From CAZTDU01 sp050248795 (GTDB lineage Bacteria > Pseudomonadota > Gammaproteobacteria > Burkholderiales > SG8-39), in contig JBFWRS010000012.1 in assembly GCA_050248795.1 (NCBI GenBank), positions 30,624 to 94,623 of the forward strand: a stretch of DNA of 64,000 bases, read 5' to 3'. Under the pieces are notes generated by a model. It was given only the letters and a program-made list of their open reading frames with translations. It ran no database searches and had not been told where the DNA came from. Positions 51,821 to 59,834 of this stretch are shown one piece after another. How positions within the stretch are numbered: the first letter of the stretch is position 1; each line of letters begins with the position of its first letter. Position numbers and translations under genes: made by a program.

Positions 51821-52504
51821 CTAGCTACCAGGCACCAGCGGCACGAAGCGCACGGCGAGTACGCGGCGTTCTTCTACCGATCCGTCATCGCGCTTCGTGA
51901 TCAGCAGCAGGTGCTGGATGCCGCCGTCCGGCCCGACCGGGATCACCATCCTGCCGCCCGGCTTCAGTTGCGCGAGCAGCGCGGGCGGAACCTGCGGCGC
52001 CGCGGCCGTGACGACGATGGCGTCGAACGGCGCGCGCTCGGGCCAGCCGGCATAGCCATCGCCGATGCGCACCTCGACGTTCCTGTAGCCCATCGCAGCG
52101 AGACGCTCGGCTGCCGTGCGGCCAAGCGAAGCCAGCAACTCGATCGTGTACACCTGCCGCACGAGTTCGGCCAGCACCGCCGCCTGGTAACCGGATCCCG
52201 TGCCGACCTCCAGCACGACATGGTGCGGCTGCGGCTCGACCAGGTCCGTCGACAAGGCGACGATATACGGCTGCGAGATGGTCTGGCCCTCGCCGATCGG
52301 CAGGGGATGATTGCGATACGCCGCGGCGCGCTGCCCGGCAGGCACCAGGCGGTGCCGTTCGACCTTCGACATCGCTGCACGCACCCTGGGCGACATCGCG
52401 GCAAGGCCGGTCTCCACGCGCGTCGCTTCGTACAAGGCATCGATCTCTGCCACCAGGCGGGCTCGCTCGGCGGCATGGTCCTGCGAATGCGCCGGGCCGG
52501 TCAT
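51821..52504 (-). CDS. pcm: Protein-L-isoaspartate O-methyltransferase, possibly exported
   Basis: A class I SAM methyltransferase that repairs isoaspartyl residues. Motifs include PLPIGEGQTISQPYIVAL and the SAM loop LEVGTGSGYQAA. From ATG 52504 it is 227 residues and complete. Upstream, the frame stays open and encodes RSVVLALAWLC, which joined to MTGPAHSQD makes a good signal peptide. The only plausible start for it is CTG 52540, overlapping the folE2 stop, as no ATG, GTG or TTG occurs in frame. I keep the conservative start in the coordinates and flag the longer form. It ends the xseB-ispA-dxs-folE2 unit. Confidence 0.9.
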   Translation of the reverse strand: MTGPAHSQDHAAERARLVAEIDALYEATRVETGLAAMSPRVRAAMSKVERHRLVPAGQRAAAYRNHPLPIGEGQTISQPYIVALSTDLVEPQPHHVVLEVGTGSGYQAAVLAELVRQVYTIELLASLGRTAAERLAAMGYRNVEVRIGDGYAGWPERAPFDAIVVTAAAPQVPPALLAQLKPGGRMVIPVGPDGGIQHLLLITKRDDGSVEERRVLAVRFVPLVPGS

Positions 52505-52532
52505 GCAGAGCCAGGCCAGCGCGAGGACGACA

Positions 52533-53336
52533 CTACGCAGGACGCTTCTTTTTCTCGATGAGCGCGTACGCGGAATGGTTGTGGATCGACTCGAAATTCT
52601 CCGATTCGACCACGTAGGCCTCGATGCGCCGATCGACGTTCAGGACCGCGGCTACGTCGCGCACCATGTCCTCGACGAACTTGGGGTTGTCGTAGGCACG
52701 CTCGGTGACGAACTTCTCGTCGGGCCGCTTCAGCAGGCCGTACAGCTCGCACGACGCCTGCCGCTCGACGATGTCGATGATTTCCTCGATCCAGACGAAA
52801 TCGTTCAACTGCGCCGACACCGTGACGTGCGAGCGCTGGTTGTGCGCGCCGTAGTCGGAGATCTTCTTCGAGCACGGGCACAGGCTCGTCACGGGGACGA
52901 GCACCTTCATCGTGAACGTCTGCACGCCGTCGCGGATCTCGCCGATGAAGCTCACGTCGTAGTCCATCAGGCTGCGCACGCCGGAAACCGGCGCCGCCTT
53001 GTCGACGAAGTACGGAAAGCGCATCTCGATGCGACCTTCCTCGGCCTCGAGCTTGTCCACCATCTCGCGCAGCATCACCTGGAAGCTCTGCACGGTGATC
53101 TCGCGCTCGTGCGCGTTCAGGATCTGGACGAAGCGCGACATGTGCGTGCCCTTGAACTGGTGCGGCAGCCCGACATACATGTCGAAGTTCGCGATGGTGT
53201 GCTGTGCCCCGCCCGCGCGTTCCTGGATGCGCATGGGGTGGCGAATGGCCTTGATACCGACGCGGTCAATCGCCAGCTTGCGGGTGTCCTTGGTCGCCTG
53301 GACGTCAGGGATGCTCTTCGGGTCGCGTGCGTTCAT
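52533..53336 (-). CDS. folE2: GTP cyclohydrolase IB
   Basis: A 267-residue FolE2-type (COG1469) GTP cyclohydrolase, the first enzyme of folate and queuosine precursor synthesis. The metal Cys lies in TSLCPCSKKISDYGAH, followed by NQRSHVTV, and the N-terminal start is NARDPKSIPDVQATKDTRKLA-like as in the family. FolE2 can use metals other than zinc and is often found in place of, or in addition to, FolE. queG of the queuosine pathway lies 5 kb away. It is 31 bases downstream of dxs, in the same operon. Confidence 0.95.
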   Translation of the reverse strand: MNARDPKSIPDVQATKDTRKLAIDRVGIKAIRHPMRIQERAGGAQHTIANFDMYVGLPHQFKGTHMSRFVQILNAHEREITVQSFQVMLREMVDKLEAEEGRIEMRFPYFVDKAAPVSGVRSLMDYDVSFIGEIRDGVQTFTMKVLVPVTSLCPCSKKISDYGAHNQRSHVTVSAQLNDFVWIEEIIDIVERQASCELYGLLKRPDEKFVTERAYDNPKFVEDMVRDVAAVLNVDRRIEAYVVESENFESIHNHSAYALIEKKKRPA

Positions 53337-53367
53337 GGCACCGATTTTACCCTCCTCCAGCCGAACC

Positions 53368-55284
53368 CTATGTGACCGCGCGCACCGAGCGCAGGATGCC
53401 GTCGCGATCGAGCCCCACCGATGCGAGCAGCACCGCCGGGTCGCCGTGATCGATGAAGCGATCAGGCAATCCGAGCATGAGCACGCGCGTGCCCGCGCCG
53501 AGCTGCGAGAGCGCCTCGCACACCGCGCCGCCCGCTCCTGCCATCACCTGGTGCTCCTCCACGGTGACGAGCAGTTCGTGCGTCTGCGCGAGCCGCTTTA
53601 CGAGTTCCAGATCGAGCGGCTTGACGAAGCGCATGTCGGCGACCGTGGCATCAAGATCCGCGGCCGCAGCGAGCGCCGGCGCGACCATGGAGCCGAAAGC
53701 GAGAAACGCGATGCGCCTGCCTTCGCGACGCACCACCCCCTTGCCGAGCGGCAGCGCGGCCATCTCCTTCTGCGGCAGGACGCCGGTGCCGCTGCCGCGC
53801 GGGTAGCGCACCGCCGCGGGGGAATTCATCTGGAACGCGGTGTACAGCATCTGCCGGCACTCATTCTCGTCCGAAGGCGCCATCACCGTGAGATTCGGCA
53901 CCGTGCGCAGGTATGCATAGTCGAACGCGCCGTTGTGCGTGGCGCCATCCCCGCCGACGAGACCGCCGCGATCCAGCGCAAACACCACCGGCAGGTTCTG
54001 GATCGCGACATCGTGGATGAGCTGGTCGTAGCCGCGCTGCAGGAAGGTGGAATAGATCGCCACCACCGGCTTGATCCCCTCGCAGGCGAGCCCGGCGGCG
54101 AAGGTCACCGAATGCTGCTCCGCGATGCCGACATCGAAGTACCGTTCCGGAAACTCGCGCGAATAGCGCACCATGCCCGACCCTTCGCGCATCGCCGGGG
54201 TTATCGCCACCAGACGTGAATCGAGCTTCGCCATGTCGCACAGCCAGTCGCCGAAGATCTGGCTGTAGGTGGGCTTGCCGGCGACCGCCTTCTGCAGCCC
54301 CTGCGCCGGGTCGAACTTGCCTGGCCCGTGGTACGCGATCGGGTCGTCCTCGGCGAGCTTGTATCCCTGCCCCTTCCGGGTCACCACGTGCAGGAACTGC
54401 GGCCCCTTCAGCTTCCTGATGTTGGCCAGCGTCGGCACCAGCACGTCGAGATCGTGGCCGTCGATCGGCCCGATGTAGTTGAAGCCGAACTCCTCGAACA
54501 GCGTCGACGGCGTCACCATGCCCTTGACGTGCTCCTCCGCGCGGCGCGCCAGTTCGAGCATGCCGGGCACGCGCTTGAGGATATGTTCGCTCGCCCGCTT
54601 CGCGGTGTCGTACATGCGCCCCGACAGCAGCGTCGCCAGGTAGTTTGTCAGCGCGCCCACCGGCGGCGAGATGGACATCTCGTTGTCGTTCAGGACGACC
54701 AGCAGGTCGCAATCCATCGTCCCGGCGTTGTTCATCGCCTCGAATGCCATGCCGGCTGACATCGCGCCATCGCCGATCACGGCGATGGCATGGCGCTTTT
54801 CGCCCTTCAGCTTGGCCGCTGCGGCCATGCCCAGCGCCGCCGAGATCGACGTGCTCGAATGCGCAGTGCCGAAGGTGTCGTAGACGGATTCGGCGCGACG
54901 GGGAAAGCCCGAGATGCCATCGAGCATCCGCAGCCTGTTCATGCGCTCGCGCCTGCCGGTGAGGATCTTGTGCGGGTAGGTCTGGTGCCCGACGTCCCAG
55001 ATGATGCGGTCGTCCGGCGTGTCGAACACGTAGTGCAGCGCGATGGTCAGTTCGATCGTGCCGAGGTTCGACGACAGGTGGCCGCCGGTCTGCGACACCG
55101 ATTGCAGCACGTAGGCGCGCAGCTCGTCGGCAAGCCGTGCCAGCTGCCGGCGCTCCAGCTTCCGCAGGTCCGCCGGGTCGTTTACGGTCTTCAGCAGCTC
55201 GTACATCGAAGGATCATACGGGCGCGCACCATCGCCCGGGGCACCTGCCCCGAGTTCGCCGGACCAATCCGCTGCATTCGACAT
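53368..55284 (-). CDS. dxs: 1-Deoxy-D-xylulose-5-phosphate synthase
   Basis: A thiamine-diphosphate enzyme that condenses pyruvate and glyceraldehyde 3-phosphate, entry to the MEP pathway. It is 638 residues with GDGAMSAGMAFEAMNNAG (ThDP motif), SQTGGHLSSNLG, DRGGLVGGDGATHNGAFD and C-terminal transketolase domains. Two starts compete: ATG 55284, just 2 bases after the ispA stop, and ATG 55206, which gives the classical MYELLKTVNDPADLRKL. The first adds 26 Gly/Ala-rich residues. I took the longer form because of the tight coupling, with modest confidence in the exact start. Confidence 0.95.
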   Translation of the reverse strand: MSNAADWSGELGAGAPGDGARPYDPSMYELLKTVNDPADLRKLERRQLARLADELRAYVLQSVSQTGGHLSSNLGTIELTIALHYVFDTPDDRIIWDVGHQTYPHKILTGRRERMNRLRMLDGISGFPRRAESVYDTFGTAHSSTSISAALGMAAAAKLKGEKRHAIAVIGDGAMSAGMAFEAMNNAGTMDCDLLVVLNDNEMSISPPVGALTNYLATLLSGRMYDTAKRASEHILKRVPGMLELARRAEEHVKGMVTPSTLFEEFGFNYIGPIDGHDLDVLVPTLANIRKLKGPQFLHVVTRKGQGYKLAEDDPIAYHGPGKFDPAQGLQKAVAGKPTYSQIFGDWLCDMAKLDSRLVAITPAMREGSGMVRYSREFPERYFDVGIAEQHSVTFAAGLACEGIKPVVAIYSTFLQRGYDQLIHDVAIQNLPVVFALDRGGLVGGDGATHNGAFDYAYLRTVPNLTVMAPSDENECRQMLYTAFQMNSPAAVRYPRGSGTGVLPQKEMAALPLGKGVVRREGRRIAFLAFGSMVAPALAAAADLDATVADMRFVKPLDLELVKRLAQTHELLVTVEEHQVMAGAGGAVCEALSQLGAGTRVLMLGLPDRFIDHGDPAVLLASVGLDRDGILRSVRAVT

Positions 55285-55286
55285 TC

Positions 55287-56186
55287 TCAGAACTTCCGCA
55301 GGACGATGAAATCCGCCAGTTCGGCCAACCGCCGACCCCGCGCGCCGAAAGGTTCGATTGTAGCCCTCGCCTGCAGCCTGAGTTCCTCGGCAAACCCCCT
55401 TGCACGCGCCAGGCCCATTGCTGCCACATAGGTCGACTTCCCCTGCCTGGCGTCCTTGCCGGCGGTCTTGCCCAGTGTCGCCGTGCTGGCCTCCTCATCC
55501 AGCACGTCGTCCACCACCTGGAATGCGAGGCCGATGGTCTTCGCGTAGTGATCCAGCCGGTCGCGGTCGCCGGCGCTCATCGCTTCGCCGCAGGCAGCGC
55601 CCAGGAGCGCCGCTGCCCGGATCAGTGCGCCGGTCTTGTGGATGTGCATGAACTCCAGTTCCGGCAGGCTCAGCACCTTGCCCGTCGCGGCAAGGTCTAT
55701 CGCCTGCCCGCCGGCCATGCCGCGCGAACCACAGACCACCGCGAGCGTCTTCACCATGTCGAGTTGCGTCGCGGCGTCTTCGCACAGCCGGTGCTCGGCG
55801 AGCAGCTGGAAGGCGAGCGATTGCAGGGCATCACCGGCCAGCAGTGCCATCGCCTCGCCGAACTCCACGTGCACCGTGGGCTTGCCCCTGCGCAGCACGT
55901 CGTCGTCCATGCACGGCATGTCGTCGTGCACCAGCGAGTACGCGTGGATCATCTCGACTGCCGCCGCGGCGATCTCGACCCGCTCGGCCGCGGCAGCGCA
56001 TACCTCCCCCGCGGCGAAGCTCAGCAGCGGACGCACGCGCTTGCCGCCGTCGAGCGTCGCATAGCGCATCGCCTCGTGCAGGCGCTCGGGGGCGATGCGC
56101 GGCGCGGGCAGCAGGCGCGCAAGCGCGGCCTCCATGCGAGCCTGCACGGAACCCATCCAGGCGCCGAAATCGGGCTCAATCGTCAC
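55287..56186 (-). CDS. ispA: Farnesyl/geranyl diphosphate synthase
   Basis: A 299-residue short-chain trans-prenyl diphosphate synthase making farnesyl diphosphate. The first aspartate-rich motif is DDMPCMDDD and the second is DDVLDEEAS, with GGKRVRPLL upstream. It lies between xseB (overlapping by 11 bases) and dxs, the usual betaproteobacterial arrangement, so two isoprenoid enzymes are co-expressed. Confidence 0.95.
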   Translation of the reverse strand: MTIEPDFGAWMGSVQARMEAALARLLPAPRIAPERLHEAMRYATLDGGKRVRPLLSFAAGEVCAAAAERVEIAAAAVEMIHAYSLVHDDMPCMDDDVLRRGKPTVHVEFGEAMALLAGDALQSLAFQLLAEHRLCEDAATQLDMVKTLAVVCGSRGMAGGQAIDLAATGKVLSLPELEFMHIHKTGALIRAAALLGAACGEAMSAGDRDRLDHYAKTIGLAFQVVDDVLDEEASTATLGKTAGKDARQGKSTYVAAMGLARARGFAEELRLQARATIEPFGARGRRLAELADFIVLRKF

Positions 56187-56439
56187 TGGTGCCGGAGCCG
56201 GCGACGGCCGCGAGCTTCTTCAACACGTCGCCCTCCAGCACCTTGACCTGCTGTTCCGCAGACGCAAGCTTGTCCTGGCAGAAACGCGCGAGCTCCAGGC
56301 CGCGCTTGTGTGCGGCCAGCGATTGCTCGAGCGACAGGCTGCCGTCCTCCATGGTCGCGACCACCTTCTCGAGTTCGGAAAGCGCGCGCTCGAAGGTCAG
56401 ATCCTGCACCGGGGAACTTTGCTTGGCGGACTTGCTCAT
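56176..56439 (-). CDS. xseB: Exodeoxyribonuclease VII small subunit
   Basis: An 87-residue helical subunit of exonuclease VII. The central block LTFERALSELEKVVATMEDG and SLEQSLAAHKRGLELARFC are diagnostic. The large subunit gene xseA is not in this window, as is common. It is the first gene of the xseB-ispA-dxs-folE2-pcm unit and faces the Rieske oxygenase gene across a 97-base AT-rich gap. Confidence 0.93.
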   Translation of the reverse strand: MSKSAKQSSPVQDLTFERALSELEKVVATMEDGSLSLEQSLAAHKRGLELARFCQDKLASAEQQVKVLEGDVLKKLAAVAGSGTSDD

Positions 56440-56445
56440 AACAAA

Positions 56446-56493
56446 ACCTTAACCAGCGCTGGCTTGCCGGTCAATGGCTTAAGGGATTAAAAT
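56446..56493. promoter_or_regulatory. Overlapping divergent promoters for xseB and the Rieske gene
   Basis: Minus strand: TTGACC (plus 56469-56474), 17-base spacer, TAAGGT (plus 56446-56451); transcription would start at or next to the xseB ATG, giving a leaderless message. Plus strand: TTGCCG (56464-56469), 18-base spacer, TAAAAT (56488-56493). The two -35 boxes share base 56469, so the promoters would compete. Confidence 0.4.
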
Positions 56494-56536
56494 TTAAAGC
56501 TATTTTCTCATTCTCCGCCGTCCGGCGAAAGGGGCC

Positions 56537-57637
56537 ATGAGCGATATTGCAAGCCTGCACCAGCTGCGGCCGTCCACCTGCCAATTGCCTGCGTCCTGGT
56601 ACTTCGACGCGGACGTCTTCGCCCAGGAAAAGAAACTCCTCTTCGATGCCGGCGCCAACTACGTCGGCCATGAGCTCATGGTGCCGCAGGTCGGCGACTG
56701 GTACACGCTCGCATGGATGGACCATGCGAAGACGCTGGTGCGCAACGCAAGCGGCGTCGAGCTGCTGTCGAATGTCTGCCGCCATCGCCAGGCCATCATG
56801 CTGGAGGGCCGCGGCAACGCGGAAAACATCGTCTGCCCGCTGCATCGCTGGACCTACGACATGAAGGGCGAGCTGCTCGGCGCGCCGCACTTTCCCCACA
56901 CGCCCTGCGTGAAGCTCGCTTCGACGCCGCTGAAGAACTGGAACGGCCTGCTCTTCGCCGGCCCGCAGGATCCGTCGACGGCACTGGCTGCGTTCCAGCG
57001 CGCGGGCGACTTCGATTTCTCCGGCTACGTGCTGGACAGGGTGCGCATAGACCACTACGACTTCAACTGGAAGACATTCATCGAGGTCTATCTTGAGGTC
57101 TACCACGTCGATCCCTTCCACCCCGGCCTGGGGAACTTCACCGACTGCAACAACTTCGCCGTCGAGTACGGCGAGCACCACTCCATCCAGGTGGTGTCGG
57201 CGAAGAACGGCCTCGCCAGGGCCGGCACGCCGGTCTACCGCAGGTGGCATGACGAGTGCCTGCGCTACCTGGATGGCCGCGAGCCGCGCTTCGGCGCGTT
57301 GTGGGCGACGTACTTCCCGGGCCTGATGCTCGAGTGGTACCCGAATGTGCTGGTGGTCTCCCACCTCGTGCCGGTGTCGCCGCAGAAGACCGTGAACGTG
57401 GTCGAGTTCTACTACCCCGAGGAGATCTTTCACTTCGAGCGCGGCTTCGTCGAGGCGCAGCAGGCTGCGTATGCGGAAACCGCGCTGGAGGACAACGAGA
57501 TCTGCATGCGCATGGATCGCGGTCGGCTCGCATTGCACCGTCAGGGGCTGGACGATGCCGGCCCGTACCAGTCGCCGATGGAGGACGCGCTGGTGCATTT
57601 TCACGAATGGGTGCGCAAGGGACTTGGTCGTCAATGA
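56537..57637 (+). CDS. Rieske-type aromatic ring-hydroxylating oxygenase, alpha subunit
   Basis: A 366-residue Rieske non-haem iron oxygenase resembling choline/carnitine-type monooxygenases. The [2Fe-2S] ligands are Cys81-His83 and Cys100-His103 (CRHRQ, CPLHRWTYD); the mononuclear iron site uses His190 and His195 in EVYHVDPFHP with a distal acid, probably in ALEDNEIC. No reductase or beta subunit gene is adjacent, so electrons must come from elsewhere. This gene commonly faces xseB in betaproteobacteria. The stop overlaps the sulfurtransferase start (ATGA). The substrate is unknown. Confidence 0.9.
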   Translation: MSDIASLHQLRPSTCQLPASWYFDADVFAQEKKLLFDAGANYVGHELMVPQVGDWYTLAWMDHAKTLVRNASGVELLSNVCRHRQAIMLEGRGNAENIVCPLHRWTYDMKGELLGAPHFPHTPCVKLASTPLKNWNGLLFAGPQDPSTALAAFQRAGDFDFSGYVLDRVRIDHYDFNWKTFIEVYLEVYHVDPFHPGLGNFTDCNNFAVEYGEHHSIQVVSAKNGLARAGTPVYRRWHDECLRYLDGREPRFGALWATYFPGLMLEWYPNVLVVSHLVPVSPQKTVNVVEFYYPEEIFHFERGFVEAQQAAYAETALEDNEICMRMDRGRLALHRQGLDDAGPYQSPMEDALVHFHEWVRKGLGRQ

Positions 57638-58464
57638 GCTTCACGACGCTGGTACCCACCGACGAGCTGGCGCGTCACCCCGAATGGCGCGTGTTCGACT
57701 GCCGGCATGACCTGTTCAAGATCGACATCGGCGCCGAGCAGTACGCCCAGGGGCATATTCCCGGGGCCGTGTTCGTCAGCATGGACCGCGATCTTTCCGC
57801 GCCAGCGGGCCCGACGGGGCGGCATCCCCTGCCGGAAGCCGGTGCGTTCGTCGCCTGGCTCGGCAGGCAGGGTCTGAAGCGCGGCGACCAGGTAGTGTGC
57901 TACGACGCTTCCAGCGGCAACTACGCCTCGCGCATGTGGTGGATGCTGCGCTGGGTTGGGCACCAGGCGGTTGCCGTGCTCGATGGCGGCTATCCGAAAT
58001 GGCTGAAGGAAGGACGCCCGAGCACCACCGAAGTGCCCCGCTATTCCCCGGGAAACTACCCGGGCAGCCCGGACCACTCGATGCAGGTGGAGGTCGGTTT
58101 CATCGAGTCGCAGCTCGGCAAGCCGGGCCTGACGATGATAGACGCGCGCAGCGCGCAGCGCTTTGCCGGCGAGGGCGAGACGCTCGACCCGGTGGGCGGC
58201 CACATCCCCGGGGCGCTGAACCGCTTCTACACGCAGAACCTCGCTGCAGACGGCACGTTCAAGCCCGCGGAGCAGTTGCGCGCCGAGTTTTCCTCGCTGC
58301 TGCATGGTGTTCCGGCCGCGCAGGTGGTGCAGTCCTGCGGTTCCGGCGTATCGGCTTGCGTCAACCTGCTCGCCATGGAGCATGCAGGCCTCAAGGGCTC
58401 CAGGCTCTACGCCGGCTCGTGGAGCGAATGGTGCGCCGACCCGCGACGCCCGGTTGCTCGCTGA
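57634..58464 (+). CDS. Rhodanese-like sulfurtransferase (thiosulfate/3-mercaptopyruvate type)
   Basis: A 276-residue two-domain rhodanese. The N-terminal domain is inactive in appearance, and the C-terminal domain has the active loop SCGSGVSAC with Cys235. The CGSGV(T/S)A loop is nearer to 3-mercaptopyruvate sulfurtransferases than to thiosulfate sulfurtransferases, but specificity is not certain. No signal peptide is seen. ATG 57634 overlaps the oxygenase stop; the open frame further upstream lies inside that gene. Confidence 0.9.
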   Translation: MSFTTLVPTDELARHPEWRVFDCRHDLFKIDIGAEQYAQGHIPGAVFVSMDRDLSAPAGPTGRHPLPEAGAFVAWLGRQGLKRGDQVVCYDASSGNYASRMWWMLRWVGHQAVAVLDGGYPKWLKEGRPSTTEVPRYSPGNYPGSPDHSMQVEVGFIESQLGKPGLTMIDARSAQRFAGEGETLDPVGGHIPGALNRFYTQNLAADGTFKPAEQLRAEFSSLLHGVPAAQVVQSCGSGVSACVNLLAMEHAGLKGSRLYAGSWSEWCADPRRPVAR

Positions 58465-58897
58465 CGCGCTACTCCTCCTCCATTTCGCCATTGCCGGCTT
58501 CATCGTCGCCGGCCTGATCCTGGTATGGGCAGGCGCGGCCTGCGGCTGGCGCTGGATACGAAACCCCTGGTTCCGCTACGCGCACGTCGCAGCGATCGTG
58601 TTCGTCGCGGTCGAGACGCTCGCCGGATTCGCCTGCCCGCTCACGGTATGGGAGGACCTGCTGCGCGGCGGCGCGCGTCCCGATTCCTTCGTCGCGCGTT
58701 GGGTTGCGCGCCTGCTCTACTACCGTGCGCCGGAGTGGGTATTTGCGACGGCCTACGTCGCCTGGGCCGCCGCAACGCTGCTCACGCTGCGCCTGGTGCC
58801 GCCGCGTGCACGGCGAGCGCCCAGCGTACGTGCTCGCGCACCAGTGCAGACGGATGGTCGGCGCGGCCACGCAGCGCCGCCACCACCGCCGCAGTAG
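58454..58897 (+). CDS. DUF2784 membrane protein, overlapping queG
   Basis: A 147-residue protein of the DUF2784 family with about three or four membrane segments (LADALLLLHFAIAGFIVAGL, FRYAHVAAIVFVAVETLAGF, WVFATAYVAWAAATLLTL). TTG 58454 is the best start, since it begins the family N-terminus and overlaps the rhodanese stop by 11 bases; no closer ATG or GTG exists in frame. The last 38 codons, encoding an Arg/Pro-rich tail, overlap the convergent queG gene by 116 bases. Function is unknown. Confidence 0.75.
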   Translation: MLADALLLLHFAIAGFIVAGLILVWAGAACGWRWIRNPWFRYAHVAAIVFVAVETLAGFACPLTVWEDLLRGGARPDSFVARWVARLLYYRAPEWVFATAYVAWAAATLLTLRLVPPRARRAPSVRARAPVQTDGRRGHAAPPPPPQ

Positions 58898-59834
58898 TCG
58901 GCGCGTTTCCCAGGCCCACGGCAAGGTTGCGCAGCCAGCGCTCGTAGCCGATCCTGCGGATCGCCGAACCACGCAGGCGGGCGTCGAACTCGGCTTCGGT
59001 CCAGGCAAAGAGATCCACCAGCGTCGCCGCATCAAGGCCGTTGCGCACCGCGAAATCCGGCTCCCGCGTGACCTGGGCGAAGGAGTTCCACGGACAATGG
59101 ATCTGGCAGTCATCGCAGCCGTAGACGCGGTTGCCGACCAGCGGGCGCAGTTGTTCCGGGATCGCGCCCTTCAGCTCGATCGTCAGGTACGAGATGCAGC
59201 GCCGCGCATCGAGACGCCACGGCGCGACGATCGCCCCGGTCGGACACACGTCGATGCAGTTCGTGCAGCTGCCGCAGTGCTCGCCGGCGGGCGCATCCAC
59301 CGGCAAGGGCAGGTCGGTGAGGATCTCGCCGAGGAAGAAATACGACCCGGCTTCGCGCGACAGGAGCAGCGTGTGCTTGCCGCGCCAGCCGATGCCCGCA
59401 TTCTTCGCCAGTTCGACTTCCATCACCGGCGCGGAGTCCGTGAACACGCGATAGGTAAAGCGCCCGACCTCCCCTTCGATGCGGTCGCAGAGCTTCTGCA
59501 GACGGTTGCGCAGCACCTTGTGATAGTCGCGGCCGCGCGCGTAGCGCGCAATGTAGGCGCGCGTGCCGTCGGCGACCACAGCCGCCTCGTCGCGCGTCTC
59601 GCTCGAATAGTCCATGCGGCACGAGATCGCGCGCAGCGCTCCCGGAACGATCTCGGCCGGCCGCGCGCGTAGCGTGCCGTGACGGGCCATATAATCCATC
59701 TCGCCGTGCCACCCCTTGCCGAGCCACTCGATCAGGCCGGGCTCGGCCGCGGAGAGATCCGCGTCCGCGAAACCGACCGCCTGGAATCCGAGTTCCAGCC
59801 CCCACTGCCTGATCCGTGCCGCAAGTTCCTGCAT
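58782..59834 (-). CDS. queG: Epoxyqueuosine reductase
   Basis: A 350-residue cobalamin and iron-sulfur enzyme catalysing the last step of queuosine tRNA modification. Two [4Fe-4S] sites are visible: CGSCTNCIDVCPTGAI and GCDDCQIHCPWN, with the HEAT-like C-terminal part ending the protein. ATG 59834 gives MQELAARIRQWGLELGF; the 60 residues upstream in frame overlap tsaE and are not coding. Its start codon and that of tsaE share the same CATG. folE2 of the same pathway lies nearby. Confidence 0.95.
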   Translation of the reverse strand: MQELAARIRQWGLELGFQAVGFADADLSAAEPGLIEWLGKGWHGEMDYMARHGTLRARPAEIVPGALRAISCRMDYSSETRDEAAVVADGTRAYIARYARGRDYHKVLRNRLQKLCDRIEGEVGRFTYRVFTDSAPVMEVELAKNAGIGWRGKHTLLLSREAGSYFFLGEILTDLPLPVDAPAGEHCGSCTNCIDVCPTGAIVAPWRLDARRCISYLTIELKGAIPEQLRPLVGNRVYGCDDCQIHCPWNSFAQVTREPDFAVRNGLDAATLVDLFAWTEAEFDARLRGSAIRRIGYERWLRNLAVGLGNAPTTAAVVAALRGRADHPSALVREHVRWALAVHAAAPGAA

